Below are positions 35,856 to 44,663 of a stretch of DNA of 64,000 nucleotides, piece by piece (the stretch's first letter is position 1; each line of letters begins with the position of its first letter). Where the stretch lies: positions 19,405 through 83,404 of the forward strand of contig NZ_WUUU01000003.1 of the NCBI RefSeq assembly GCF_009831555.1, given 5' to 3'. The stretch is from Halobacterium bonnevillei. GTDB taxonomy: Archaea > Halobacteriota > Halobacteria > Halobacteriales > Halobacteriaceae. The translations under genes were made by a program, and so were the position numbers. The notes under the pieces were generated by a model. That model made no database searches. It was not told where the DNA came from and saw nothing but the letters and a program-made list of their open reading frames with translations.

Positions 35856-36882
35856 CACAACAGCTGTTACGGCGCCGTATCGAGGTGGCCGAACCACCAC
35901 TCCAGATGGGTGAGCCAAAACGGCGTCAGCACTGGGCGGCTCGTCCGAATACTTCGCTTCGAGTCCCGCTGTGTCGCGCACGCCCCGCACGTTTCCTGTA
36001 TCAAGCGGACGACCTCGGTCGTGGTCGTTGAATCGGCCTTGTGTTCTACCAACATTGTTCTCCAAATTCGCCAGCTGAGCGACCCCCACCGCCACGATTC
36101 GAATCCGCTCCACTCGGGCTGCTGTGGAACGTGATGCGCGGACCCGAATCGGGAACGCGGGATGCGTTTGGCGGTGCGTGCTCGGCACCGATTCTGATTG
36201 GTCGACCCCGTCACAGAGAGCTTCGAACGCTTCGGCCGTTCTACGCGTCCGTCAGTGAGCGTGGGGTCTGGTCCCCGTGTCTCGGACACGAAAGCATCCC
36301 GAGCCCGGTGACACCTCCAGTGGACCCATTACCAGTTGCATAAACAATATAAATAATTTATATTTTGACCCTCTCTCGGTGGGGACACCGTCCACGACCG
36401 GGCCCGAAATCCGGCTCCAAACCACGCCTGGGAAGAACTCGCATCACGTCGCTGTCGATGACACCACGAACCAACTCGACGACGATCGATCCTGGCTGTA
36501 CGTAGGCCTCAAGCTACGAGTCCAACGAACTCCCAGTTCTAGCGGTCTATCTCCACGACTAGTCGCCGTGCTAAAGCGGTTCCCAGTTGCTTCGCAGTCT
36601 ATTCCCCGTCAACGGGCCTGCTTTTATCGCGACCGCCCTCTTCAGCCGGCCGAACTCCGGGAGTTACGTCCGAACCTAGATTCGTCTCACCTACCCGATG
36701 GGGCACTAATTCGACGCGCTGTCCACGCCTGTCGCCGGTGCCACTCGAACCCACTCTACGAATTATACGAAAATTGAGGGTAAGCCCAACAACCCAGTTC
36801 ACGTATGTATCTCGGTGGCTCGTTTTCGCACGGGTCATTCCTGACCCGACACCGCGGTGCCCCGTTGAGCACGAACCCCGCG
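35856..36882. other. Convergent intergenic region of about 1 kb with an AT-rich palindrome
   Basis: Lies between the ends of mnhG and the LigM-type gene. No frame has haloarchaeal protein character. An AT-rich island at 36340-36370 contains a perfect 19-base palindrome, listed separately. The rest may be eroded sequence of an old gene or element. Confidence 0.45.
36346..36364. repeat. Perfect 19-base AT-only palindrome
   Basis: AATATAAAT-A-ATTTATATT: two 9-base arms around one base. It contains TATA-like cores on both strands and lies in a convergent intergenic region, far from any recognised start codon. It could be a promoter for an unseen RNA or a protein-binding site. Confidence 0.75.
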
Positions 36883-38262
36883 TTACACTGCAGAGTAATC
36901 TGCCGTTTTCCGCTTGTCCTCGAAGTACGGTGCCGGACCGACCGTTGCGCGGATCTCGGTCTGCGAATGTGGTTCGACTCTCGGATTCCTGGACTCCCCG
37001 GACTCCCCCCATACGATGGTAACCTCCGTCCCGGGGTCGCTGTACGCTGGGTCGATACTACAGAGCGAGAACATGCGCCGCTCGAAGTAGAGGTACCTGG
37101 TGTTGTTCGCAACTCCCACGTCCTCGCCGTCTTTCCGCACCCGGTCGTTCTGTGTCAACGACCACTCCGGAACGGGCAGGTTCGTGTACCGCTTCGGCTC
37201 CGCGTCCTCGAACAGGTGTCCGACGAGGGCGTTCGTGTCTGCCCGATTCCAGACGAGCGTTACCTTGGTTCCGGGCGGATCGTCGGCTTGGGCTTCGAGC
37301 GCGTCCCGTCCGACGAACTCGTGGTCGAACTCGATGAACCGGTCGTGACCGGCACCGAACGGCGTCAGATAGTGCTCTGTGACGTCCGTCGGTTCGACGC
37401 TTCCAGCGACGGTGAGCGCGCCTTCGAAGCTGTCCGCGTCGAGCCACTCCCGGTACGCTCGCATCTCGTCGCCGAAAATCGCTGGAAGGGGAACCGACAT
37501 CCAGGCGGCGGGAATGACGCCGCCGGCGTACGCTTTCCGTCCGACGCGAGTGATTCCGTGGTCCTCGCCGGCGTCCATGAGTGCGCCAAGGACGGCGTCA
37601 GCGTGCTCCCACGGACCGAACAGCTCGAACCCTGGCTCGTTTATCATCCCGTGGCGGAGCGCGTTGACCTCGCAGCCAGCAACCGAGACCGGTTCGAAAT
37701 TGAAGAACGAGATGTCCGGGAGGGGTTCGTCGAGGGCGCGTCGGATAACGGCGAGCGCGCTGGGGCCCTGTACCTGGTATCTGAAGTCTCTGGGGTCCCC
37801 GTCACGAACTCCGCTGTGCTCGTTGCGCGTCGTGGTCACGTCGTAGTCCCCGGTCTCCGCGTTGTACTGGATCCAGTTGATGGGCCCGTATCCGACGAGG
37901 TTGAACGCGTTCTCGGCGAGGCGAAACAGAATGCCGTCACCGATGAGGTAGCCGTTCGGGTTGCAGGCGACGAACTGCTTGGCCTCGCCCCGCTGGAATC
38001 CCTCGAAGTCGTTGGCGCCGAAGTCCTCGAAGAGGTCGAGCGCGTCGGGGCCTTCCACCCGGAGGTCAGTCATGTGATGGGACAGGTCCGAGACCGCACA
38101 GCTGTCGACCCACGCTGACTGTTCTTCCCGCCAGTTCGTGAATTCGGGTGGGACGTCCTCGAACAGCCGGAGGTGGCCGGAATCCGCGTGCGGCCCGACG
38201 GTCTGGAGGAACTCGAGTGGCGATTCGTACTCCCGTAGCACGTCTTGAAGGCTCTGTGTCAT
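36883..38262 (-). CDS. LigM-type THF-dependent aromatic O-demethylase-like protein (paralogue 1)
   Basis: 459 residues of the GcvT fold. Compared from memory with Sphingobium LigM (vanillate/3-O-methylgallate O-demethylase, about 470 residues), it aligns along its whole length. 'FTNWREEQSAWVDSCAV', 'SHHMTDLRVEGPDALDL', 'NWIQYNAETGDYDV', 'RYQVQGPSALAVI', 'LRHGMINEPGFELFGPWE', 'LPAIFG' and 'IEFDHEFVGRDALEA' each have a LigM counterpart. Tyr245 in 'GRKAYAGG' falls where I place LigM's catalytic Tyr247. It would move a methyl group from an aryl methyl ether or similar donor to tetrahydrofolate. It follows metF on the same strand with a 119-base gap. Other GcvT-family demethylations (glycine betaine, sarcosine) are the main alternative. 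Confidence 0.78.
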   Translation of the reverse strand: MTQSLQDVLREYESPLEFLQTVGPHADSGHLRLFEDVPPEFTNWREEQSAWVDSCAVSDLSHHMTDLRVEGPDALDLFEDFGANDFEGFQRGEAKQFVACNPNGYLIGDGILFRLAENAFNLVGYGPINWIQYNAETGDYDVTTTRNEHSGVRDGDPRDFRYQVQGPSALAVIRRALDEPLPDISFFNFEPVSVAGCEVNALRHGMINEPGFELFGPWEHADAVLGALMDAGEDHGITRVGRKAYAGGVIPAAWMSVPLPAIFGDEMRAYREWLDADSFEGALTVAGSVEPTDVTEHYLTPFGAGHDRFIEFDHEFVGRDALEAQADDPPGTKVTLVWNRADTNALVGHLFEDAEPKRYTNLPVPEWSLTQNDRVRKDGEDVGVANNTRYLYFERRMFSLCSIDPAYSDPGTEVTIVWGESGESRNPRVEPHSQTEIRATVGPAPYFEDKRKTADYSAV

Positions 38263-38381
38263 TGTGGCTGCGTACCCCGCTCACAGACAGAGGGGGAAAC
38301 TACTTAGTTCTAGTTCGGGACTGCTGCAAGCGTCGTTCTGACCGTCACGCAGTCGGTGTCGACGGTCTGTGACGGGGCGTA

Positions 38382-39245
38382 TCAGACTGACCGAAGTCGC
38401 TGACGGCGCCAGGATTCTGTATCCGGGACCTGATTGAACGTGTAGATGTGGAGGCCCGCGAACCCGTACTCGGGGTCGTTCACGTACGGTGCGAGCCCGT
38501 CGACGAGATCGTCCGGTTCGTACTTGCCGCGCGAGCCGACGAACTGCTTGATGAACCCCAGGATCCCACTCGTTTTCTTCAAGAAGCGAACGGAGTCCCC
38601 CACGCCGACTTTTTGCGAGATGCCGATCAGTTTCTGGTATTTCATCACTCCGGGAATTCCGACCTCGATGGGGAGTTCGATTCCACGATTGCGAATCGTC
38701 TCAGTCCACTCGACGATTGCGTCCGGGTCGTAGCACAGCTGGGTCGAGATGTACGTGGCGTGTGGGGCCTTCTTCGCCATCGATTCGGCGAGCGTCTCGT
38801 CGGAGAGAAAGCCGTGCCCCTCGGGATACCCCGTGATTCCGACGTCCTGGAAGTCGTACTCGAGTTCGTCGAGTGCCCGCAGGAGCTGGTAGGCCGAGTC
38901 GAACTTCCCGACTGGTTCTTCGAGGTCACCCCCCGGAACGAAGATGTCGGTGACGCCGACGCCGCGGAGCCGCTCGGAGATCGACGCGAGGTGTTGCTCG
39001 TCTTCCACGTACCGAGCGGCGATGTGCGGGACGACCTCGTAGCCCCGTTCCGCTGCCCGTTCGGCCCAGTCGATGGTCGCATCGAGGTCGAGCGTGGGCG
39101 ACGCCGTGATGGTGATTGTAGCACCGTCGGGCAGGTGGTCGAGCTGGTCGCCGAAGCTGTCGAACGGCATCAGCTCGTAGCGGGGATTGTCGAGTAGTGC
39201 CGATTCAGCATCCGATTTCGTCGCCGAGCGTGCTGTCGTTAACAT
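38382..39245 (-). CDS. metF: 5,10-methylenetetrahydrofolate reductase family protein (MetF-like)
   Basis: 287 residues forming a single TIM barrel. 'VPHIAARYVEDEQHLASISE' (read in parts), 'DIFVPGGDLEEPVG', 'DVGITGYPEGHGFLSDE', 'ATYISTQLCYDPDAIVEW', 'PIEVGIPGVMKYQKLI' and 'GLHIYTFNQVPDTESWRRQ' are the FAD- and folate-site stretches of MetF. In LigM-dependent bacteria MetF runs oxidatively, converting 5-methyl-THF made by demethylation into 5,10-methylene-THF. Its position between two LigM-type genes on the same strand supports that role here. A TATA box at 39359 would give a leader of about 90 bases. Confidence 0.88.
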   Translation of the reverse strand: MLTTARSATKSDAESALLDNPRYELMPFDSFGDQLDHLPDGATITITASPTLDLDATIDWAERAAERGYEVVPHIAARYVEDEQHLASISERLRGVGVTDIFVPGGDLEEPVGKFDSAYQLLRALDELEYDFQDVGITGYPEGHGFLSDETLAESMAKKAPHATYISTQLCYDPDAIVEWTETIRNRGIELPIEVGIPGVMKYQKLIGISQKVGVGDSVRFLKKTSGILGFIKQFVGSRGKYEPDDLVDGLAPYVNDPEYGFAGLHIYTFNQVPDTESWRRQRLRSV

Positions 39246-39358
39246 TGGTCTGGGCGGTCGTTTTGGCGGTCAGTGGACTGGCGCTATGTCCCGTCCGCGC
39301 GTTCCGTCCGGGCCCGGTCCGAAGCGATGGGTCCGGGTTCGAAGACGGACAGTAGTTG

Positions 39359-39366
39359 TATATATT
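39359..39366 (-). promoter_or_regulatory. Putative TATA/BRE element upstream of metF
   Basis: Reading the minus strand, CCAAAATATATA occurs here. The same CCAAAA plus TATATA arrangement occurs upstream of LigM-type paralogue 2. The distance to the metF start (about 115 bases) implies a leader. Confidence 0.5.
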
Positions 39367-39509
39367 TTGGCCCGGCGAGCCAGCCGGACCGGCCGGAGTA
39401 CACAACGCCAGACACGAGTGCAATGCTACCGTGGCGAATCGAACCGCGGCGCTACTACGGGGCGATTCGCGTTCCCGAGGCCCGGCCGTACCTACCGTTG
39501 GCCGTCGGA

Positions 39510-40865
39510 TTACCGCTTGTCCTTGCTGTAGGGTGCATTCGCCACAGTGGCCGTGATCTCCGTCTGTACGTGGCGTTCGACCTGCGGGTTCTCCGTGTCC
39601 TCAGGATCGCCCCACGTGAGTGTGACTTCCGTGCCCGGTTCGCTGTACTCGGTGTCGATTACGGCGAGCGAGAGCAGCTCTCGCTTGTTGTAGATGTAGC
39701 TCTTGTCCGTCGAGACGCCGATCGTCTCCCCGTCCTTCGAAACCTCGTCGTAGTGACACGCGGCAGAACGGGGGTGGGGCAGGTCCATGAACTGGTACGT
39801 GTCGCCGTCCGTGAACAGTGAGGCGAACACGTCGACGACGTCTTCGCCGTCCCACACGAGCGTGACTTTTTCACGCTCGGCGTCGCCGAGTTCGTCCTTC
39901 AGTGGTTCGCTGCCGACGAAATCGTGCTCGAAGTCGATGATGTGACCGTATCCCAGCTCCGGCGGCGTGAAGTAGTAGTCCGTGATGTCGTCGGAGTCGT
40001 AACTCCCGCCGATCGAGAGCAGTCCCTGCCCGACGTTCAGCCACTCGCGGTAGTCCGTCATGCCCTCGTCGTAGATGGCCGGCACGACGAGCGGAATCCA
40101 GCCGAGAATCGCGTTCGGGGTCTGGTAGCTCTCGCCGCCGAGGCGCGTGATGCCGTAGTCTTCGCCGGCCTCCAGAACGGCCGTTCGAACTGCCTCGCCT
40201 TCCTCGTAGGGGCCCCAGAACTCGAATCCGGGTTCGCCGGCCATCCCGTGACGAAGCAGATTGACTTCGTGGCCATCGATGGAGACCGCATCGAAGTTGA
40301 AGAAGCCGAGGTCTGGGAGTGGCCCGTCAGTCGCGTCCTCCATGATTTTGATTGCTTCGGGGCCCTGGACCTGGAAGCGGAAGTTGTTCGGGTCCTCGCC
40401 GGTCTGGACCGGGCGACTCTGGATCTCGCCGGAGACGTCGTAGTCCCCCGTCTCGATGTTGTACTGGAGCCAGTTGTGTGCGGCGGCACCGCCGACGCTC
40501 AGGAATTCGTCGTCGCCGAGGTGGAACCAGATCGCGTCACCGATGAAGTATCCGTTCGGATTCGCGACGACGAGCTGTTTCGCCGTGCCTGGCTCCGAGT
40601 TCTCGAAGTTGTTGACCGCGTGGTCCTTGTAGAGTTCGAGCGCGTCCGGTCCCTCGACGTAATGGTCCGTCATGTGGTAGGACTGGTCGGCGAACGCGCA
40701 GTTCTCCCGCCAGGAGCGCTGCTCCTCGATCCAGTGCGTGAACTCGTCGGGAACCTTCGTGAACTCGCCAACCCCGAGGTCGCGCATCAATTCGACTGGG
40801 TCTCCCGCCGCGTTCACCGCCTCCTCCATACTGTCGCTGAAAGACCAGGCTCTATCGCTACTCAT
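39510..40865 (-). CDS. LigM-type THF-dependent aromatic O-demethylase-like protein (paralogue 2)
   Basis: 451 residues. Conserved LigM-like stretches are 'FTHWIEEQRSWRENCAFADQ', 'YHMTDHYVEGPDALELY', 'NWLQYNIETGDYDV', 'FRFQVQGPEAIKIME', 'LRHGMAGEPGFEFWGPYE', 'GWIPLVVPAIYDEG' and 'DYYFTPPELGYGHIIDFEHDFVG' (read in parts). Tyr247 in 'GGESYQTP' matches the LigM tyrosine position. It differs from paralogue 1 at several pocket positions ('SYHM' for 'SHHM', 'AAAHNW' for 'GPINW'), so a different substrate is likely. The start at 40865 is chosen because a longer GTG start (40892) runs into the TATA box at about 40899. It heads a same-strand cluster with metF and paralogue 1. Confidence 0.78.
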   Translation of the reverse strand: MSSDRAWSFSDSMEEAVNAAGDPVELMRDLGVGEFTKVPDEFTHWIEEQRSWRENCAFADQSYHMTDHYVEGPDALELYKDHAVNNFENSEPGTAKQLVVANPNGYFIGDAIWFHLGDDEFLSVGGAAAHNWLQYNIETGDYDVSGEIQSRPVQTGEDPNNFRFQVQGPEAIKIMEDATDGPLPDLGFFNFDAVSIDGHEVNLLRHGMAGEPGFEFWGPYEEGEAVRTAVLEAGEDYGITRLGGESYQTPNAILGWIPLVVPAIYDEGMTDYREWLNVGQGLLSIGGSYDSDDITDYYFTPPELGYGHIIDFEHDFVGSEPLKDELGDAEREKVTLVWDGEDVVDVFASLFTDGDTYQFMDLPHPRSAACHYDEVSKDGETIGVSTDKSYIYNKRELLSLAVIDTEYSEPGTEVTLTWGDPEDTENPQVERHVQTEITATVANAPYSKDKR

Positions 40866-40898
40866 TATTGGATTGCATTGGTACCTGTTCACGTGCCG

Positions 40899-40908
40899 TA
40901 TATATAAT
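40899..40908 (-). promoter_or_regulatory. TATA box upstream of LigM-type paralogue 2
   Basis: The + strand reads TATATATAAT within a longer AT tract; on the minus strand this is preceded by CCAAAA, a likely BRE. Transcription would begin near 40877, about 12 bases before the ATG at 40865. Confidence 0.6.
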
Positions 40909-41076
40909 TTTGGATAGGCTGGGGGATAGACCGGTTACCGGCCGAACAGCACCGGCTACGCGGCCCCAGAGTGGATTCGCAGCGACGTCTCCGCCTCCCG
41001 GCGGAACAACACCGACTCCTCTCGGTGAACGCTGATTCGTAGCCGCGAACTTCTGGATGCCTGTCGGTGGCCGCTG

Positions 41077-41478
41077 TTAGTCAGTTGATGCCTCGATGGC
41101 GTCACGGATTTCCTCCGGGAGCGATTGGCTCTCCGTCTCGGCTTTTGAGACGCAGACGTGCTGTTCGCGGCCAGTGAACGCGGTTCCGCCGTCCTCGTGC
41201 GTCGCGACGAACTCCAATCCCAGGCTCTTGGTCCCGACGTCAGGGTCGACGGAGATGGTCAGTTCGTCCTCGACCTCGACGGGACGTTCGAACTCCAGGT
41301 CGACTGCGACCAGGGGCAGGTGGATTCCGAACTCGTCTGGGATGTCCCAGTACGCGTGCCCGACTGAGACCATGTATTCTTCGCCAGCGCGGTGCATTGC
41401 GTCCACGAGTCGCGGATAGTACGCGATGCCCTGCGGGTCTGCGTGACCCCAAGCGCACTTCCAGGTGTACTCGAACAT
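41077..41478 (-). CDS. Acyl-CoA thioesterase, 4-hydroxybenzoyl-CoA thioesterase-like hotdog fold
   Basis: 133 residues. The N-terminal 'WGHADPQGIAYYPRLVDAMH' (Asp14) is the catalytic signature of 4-hydroxybenzoyl-CoA thioesterase and YbgC relatives; 'LPLVAVDLEFERPVEVEDEL' is the following core strand region. It would hydrolyse an acyl- or aroyl-CoA to free acid and CoA. It is divergent from an acyl-CoA ligase gene 232 bases away, and the pair may act on the same aromatic acid. The start is the ATG of MFEYTWK; upstream sequence has no protein character. Confidence 0.85.
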   Translation of the reverse strand: MFEYTWKCAWGHADPQGIAYYPRLVDAMHRAGEEYMVSVGHAYWDIPDEFGIHLPLVAVDLEFERPVEVEDELTISVDPDVGTKSLGLEFVATHEDGGTAFTGREQHVCVSKAETESQSLPEEIRDAIEASTD

Positions 41479-41677
41479 CGTCCCTCCCGTTCTCGTGCGC
41501 TCGTAAGTAGTTTCGGTCCGGTTCGGCGCGCGTGCGTCGTCGAACGGGATGGAAGCGACGGGACCGACCCCGGCGCAGGGAGGACTGAACGGACCTACAG
41601 CGAGTCCCAAATCAAGCGCAAACCGGGGTGGGTCCGTGCGACGTTCAGGTCGATTTGGCGAGGCGGCCCGTCCGAAG

Positions 41678-41683
41678 TTATAA
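41678..41683 (+). promoter_or_regulatory. TATA box of the acyl-CoA ligase gene
   Basis: TTATAA centred about 29 bases before the ATG at 41710, indicating a leaderless mRNA. Confidence 0.6.
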
Positions 41684-41709
41684 GATACACAATTGCAACC
41701 ACACCACGT

Positions 41710-43266
41710 ATGCACTCGAGTTCAACCGTTGAGGTCCCGTCCCTGCGGGAGCTATCGAGTATCGCTGCGAACAACACCCCGGACAAAGTCGCGTTCGGGG
41801 AGGGGGTGGACGGCCCGACAGTCACGTGGGCGGAGTTCGACGAGCAGAGCGTCCAGGCGGCGAACGCGTTCGGAGACTCGATCGGATTGGGCGACCGGGT
41901 CGTCTTCCTCTGCGAGAACTCCATCGAACACACGACGCTGTGGAACGGCGCACTCAAAGCGGGCTGCGTCGTGTCGAATCTCCACGTGCGGGCGGCGCCA
42001 AACACGATCGCGCATTGCATCGACGCCTGCAAACCCCGCGCACTCGTCGTCGACGAATCGACCAGTGAACTGTTCGAAGACCGAGTGGCAGACAAACTCT
42101 CGACGACGCTGGACGTCGTCGTCAACACCGGTGCGACGCAAACACGACGGCAGCAATCCTTCGAGACGTTCGTCGACGGTCATTCGACGACACCCCCCGA
42201 CGTCCGGACGATGGAGGACGACACGGCCGCGATCATGTGGACGTCGGGGACGACGGGCGAGCCGAAGGGGTGGTGTTTCACGAACCGAGGGCTCTATCTG
42301 CGGGCGAGCACGCTCGTCGACGTGCTGGAAGTGAACAGGACGACCCGACAGCCGCACGTGTTCACTCCCTCGTTTGCGGCGTGGTACTCCGTGATGCTGC
42401 CCGCCCTTCTGACGGGCGCCACGACGTACTTCCTCGACACCTGGGACCCCGGAGAGTATCTCCAGATGATCGAGACGCACGAACTCACGACGGCGCTGCT
42501 CGTGCCGACGATGTGGCGGGAGATTCTCAACATGGGTTCGTTCGACGAGTACGACCTCGATTCGTTGCAGGCGATCACGTCCGCCGGGGAGGTCCTCGAC
42601 GCGACCACGCTGGAACGACTGCGGGAGAGCGTCTGCGGGGTCGTGAAGAATTCCTACGCAGCGACCGAGGCCTACTCGACGGTGATGAACAACGCCGAGT
42701 TGGAGGCGGGTCGCATCGACAGCGTCGGAAAGCCGGTCCCGGGGGTCCAGATCCGGATCGTCGACCCGGGTGGGACCTACGAGGACGTCCGGGACGTCGG
42801 GGAAGTCGGCGAGATCGCGGTTCGTGCACCGGACGCGCCGGTGTGGGCCTGGGGCCGGACGGAGAAGACCGAGCAGTCGTTCGAGGATGGCTGGTGGTAC
42901 TCCGGCGACCTCGGGTATCGCGACGAGGACGACTTCATCTACCTGGAGGGGCGAAGCGACTTTCAGATCATGTCGAAGGGAATCAAGGTGTACCCAACCC
43001 CGATCGAGGAGCGACTCAACGCCCACCCCGACGTCGAGGAGTCCGCCGTCGTCGGCGTGGAAGACGACGAATACGGTGAGAAAGTTACGGCGTACGTCTA
43101 CGCGCCGGATTCGGACGTGAGCGCGGACACGCTGGACGAGTGGTGTCTGGAAAGCGACGACCTCGCTCGCATGGAGCGACCCCGCTCCTACCACTTCGTC
43201 GAGGACCCGCTGCCGCGGACGGCGACTGGGAAACTGGACCGTATGAGCGCGAAGGGCGACGAATAG
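41710..43266 (+). CDS. AMP-forming acyl-CoA ligase, possibly for aromatic acids
   Basis: 518 residues of the ANL superfamily. The P-loop 'MWTSGTTGEPKGWCF', the adenylate motif 'KNSYAATEAYST' (an unusual Ala where Gly or Ser is common), the hinge 'GWWYSGDLGYRDEDDFIYLEGR' (read in parts) and the C-terminal catalytic lysine in 'LPRTATGKLDRM' are present. It would activate a carboxylic acid to its CoA thioester through an acyl-AMP. Context (hotdog thioesterase, IclR regulators, LigM-type genes) suggests an aromatic or phenylpropanoid acid, but fatty acids cannot be excluded. Confidence 0.88.
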   Translation: MHSSSTVEVPSLRELSSIAANNTPDKVAFGEGVDGPTVTWAEFDEQSVQAANAFGDSIGLGDRVVFLCENSIEHTTLWNGALKAGCVVSNLHVRAAPNTIAHCIDACKPRALVVDESTSELFEDRVADKLSTTLDVVVNTGATQTRRQQSFETFVDGHSTTPPDVRTMEDDTAAIMWTSGTTGEPKGWCFTNRGLYLRASTLVDVLEVNRTTRQPHVFTPSFAAWYSVMLPALLTGATTYFLDTWDPGEYLQMIETHELTTALLVPTMWREILNMGSFDEYDLDSLQAITSAGEVLDATTLERLRESVCGVVKNSYAATEAYSTVMNNAELEAGRIDSVGKPVPGVQIRIVDPGGTYEDVRDVGEVGEIAVRAPDAPVWAWGRTEKTEQSFEDGWWYSGDLGYRDEDDFIYLEGRSDFQIMSKGIKVYPTPIEERLNAHPDVEESAVVGVEDDEYGEKVTAYVYAPDSDVSADTLDEWCLESDDLARMERPRSYHFVEDPLPRTATGKLDRMSAKGDE

Positions 43267-43447
43267 ACGCTTCCCGAGAGCGGACGGACCTGCAAGCGAC
43301 TTCTCAGCTGTCTCCGCCGGAGACGGAACATCGCCACTCCTAGCAAGTGGGTGCCCGGAGCGTTCTACTGGCGCACTGCCCGCTTGGTCTCGAATCAGTT
43401 GTCCGGTCTTGGGACGACGCGGGACTTCGAGCCCCACGACAACACTA

Positions 43448-43464
43448 ATCCGATATATTCGGAT
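43448..43464. promoter_or_regulatory. 17-base palindrome with TATA core
   Basis: ATCCGA-TATAT-TCGGAT: 6-base arms around an AT core. It looks like a regulator site laid over a TATA box. Confidence 0.6.
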
Positions 43465-43502
43465 ACAGGGCCGCGGGGGGTCTGCGGCACATCGGCAAGT
43501 CC

Positions 43503-43522
43503 TTACAAATATATGCTTGTAA
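43503..43522. promoter_or_regulatory. Inverted repeat with AT-rich spacer
   Basis: TTACAA-8 bases-TTGTAA. The spacer contains ATATAT. It lies 39 bases after the 17-base palindrome, in the same convergent gap. Confidence 0.5.
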
Positions 43523-43719
43523 TATTCGTGTGCATAGCGTCTTGGGAAGGGGAGCAACGTTGTCGCGGGGAGCGCCCGAATTACAGGTGTATAGATGTAA
43601 TGGTGTCGCGCAGTCAATTCGGAGCGCTGAACGGGAACGATTCAGTGGACCGCAATCCGCTCAGTTCGACCAACTCGTCCGAACGTTTCGGATACGTTCC
43701 GTACTCGGGGGCAGGGGAC

Positions 43720-44493
43720 TCACTGGCCGTACTGGTAGTTGACAGTGATAGTGTTCTGGACCTCCTGGAGCTGGTCGAGGAGGTCAGCTTGATACGCTTC
43801 GTCCTGGATGCGTTTCGTTGGGACGACGATCCCAATCGAACCGAGCACCTCCGCTTCGACCGTAATTGGAACGGCAATCATTCCCATGCCGATTACCTGT
43901 TCGTCCCAGTCCACGGCGTATCCGTCCGCCCGGATTTCGGCGAGTTCGGCTTTCAACCGCCCTGGGTCAGTTATCGTGTGCTGGGTTCTGGCTTCGAGCC
44001 CCCGCTGGTCGAGGATCTCGTCGATGCGGTCTTCCGAGAGTTTCGCGAGAATCGCTTTCCCCGTCGCGACGGTGTGTAGCGGCGTCGACGCTCCCGGATA
44101 GGTGCCGAGGCTGAGCGCCTGGTCACCACCTTCCTGGTGGAGAATCACTCCGACTCCTCCCATTTCGACCGTCAGGCCGATCAGCTCGCCAGTGTTCTCC
44201 GAGAGGCGCCGCATCTCGGGTTGTGCAAGCTGGAACAGCCGATTTCTGTACCGCATCCGCCCCGCAATCGTGAGGAAGTAGGCGCTGATGGTGTACTCGC
44301 CTTTCTCCTTGTTGACGAACTTCGTGTCCGTGAGCGATTCCAGATAGTCGTACACCGTGCTGTTGGGCACGTCGAGCTCCGCAGCAATTTCAGTCGGGCC
44401 AGCCCCGTCGAGTTTCCACAGCAGGTCCAGGATCTCGAAGGCGCGCGTGACGGTGGTGAGTGACGTCATGATTTGGGTGACAGTACCAGCCAT
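43720..44493 (-). CDS. IclR family transcriptional regulator (1)
   Basis: 257 residues. The N-terminal winged HTH ('VTRAFEILDLLWKLDGAGPTEIAAELDVPNSTVYDYLESL', read in parts) is followed by the effector domain with 'LIGLTVEMGGVGVILHQEGG', 'TPLHTVATGKAILAKLSEDRI' (read in parts) and 'DWDEQVIGMGMIAVPI'. The ATG at 44493 has a weak TATA-like element about 23 bases upstream. IclR proteins commonly control aromatic-acid pathways in bacteria (PcaR, PobR). It is divergent from a second IclR gene and shares with it a gap with a 28-bp triple repeat. Confidence 0.92.
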   Translation of the reverse strand: MAGTVTQIMTSLTTVTRAFEILDLLWKLDGAGPTEIAAELDVPNSTVYDYLESLTDTKFVNKEKGEYTISAYFLTIAGRMRYRNRLFQLAQPEMRRLSENTGELIGLTVEMGGVGVILHQEGGDQALSLGTYPGASTPLHTVATGKAILAKLSEDRIDEILDQRGLEARTQHTITDPGRLKAELAEIRADGYAVDWDEQVIGMGMIAVPITVEAEVLGSIGIVVPTKRIQDEAYQADLLDQLQEVQNTITVNYQYGQ

Positions 44494-44663
44494 GCGGTAA
44501 TGTAATTTCCGATTAATTCGGATGCGTCTGCGGGCGAGGGTCCGACAGGGATGTCGGCCGCTAGCGAACATCCCCCATAGCGATCGCGGACCGGAAAGCC
44601 CTCGCCGGCGCGAACTACGAGACGTAGTGCGAGTCCGTAGACGGGCCCGCTACGACCCGCAGC

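Larger units (their letters stand above)
43267..43719. other. Convergent intergenic region with two AT-rich inverted repeats
   Basis: 453 bases between the ends of the ligase and the IclR-1 gene. It holds the palindromes at 43448-43464 and 43503-43522. No coding frame is convincing. Promoter-like sequences in a convergent gap suggest a small RNA or a lost gene. Confidence 0.5.

Noticed and set aside
36090..36130. tRNA-like TTCGAATC sequence
   Set aside because: The flanking bases do not form a five-base-pair T stem on either strand, and no acceptor or anticodon stem can be built.
35867..36289. Minus-strand frame of 140 codons in the gap after mnhG
   Set aside because: Rich in Trp, Arg and Thr with no acidic bias and no recognisable domain. 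It could be a relic, but this cannot be supported.
41752..43617. Long minus-strand open frame opposite the acyl-CoA ligase
   Set aside because: Shadow of the ligase; the plus strand has every ANL motif.
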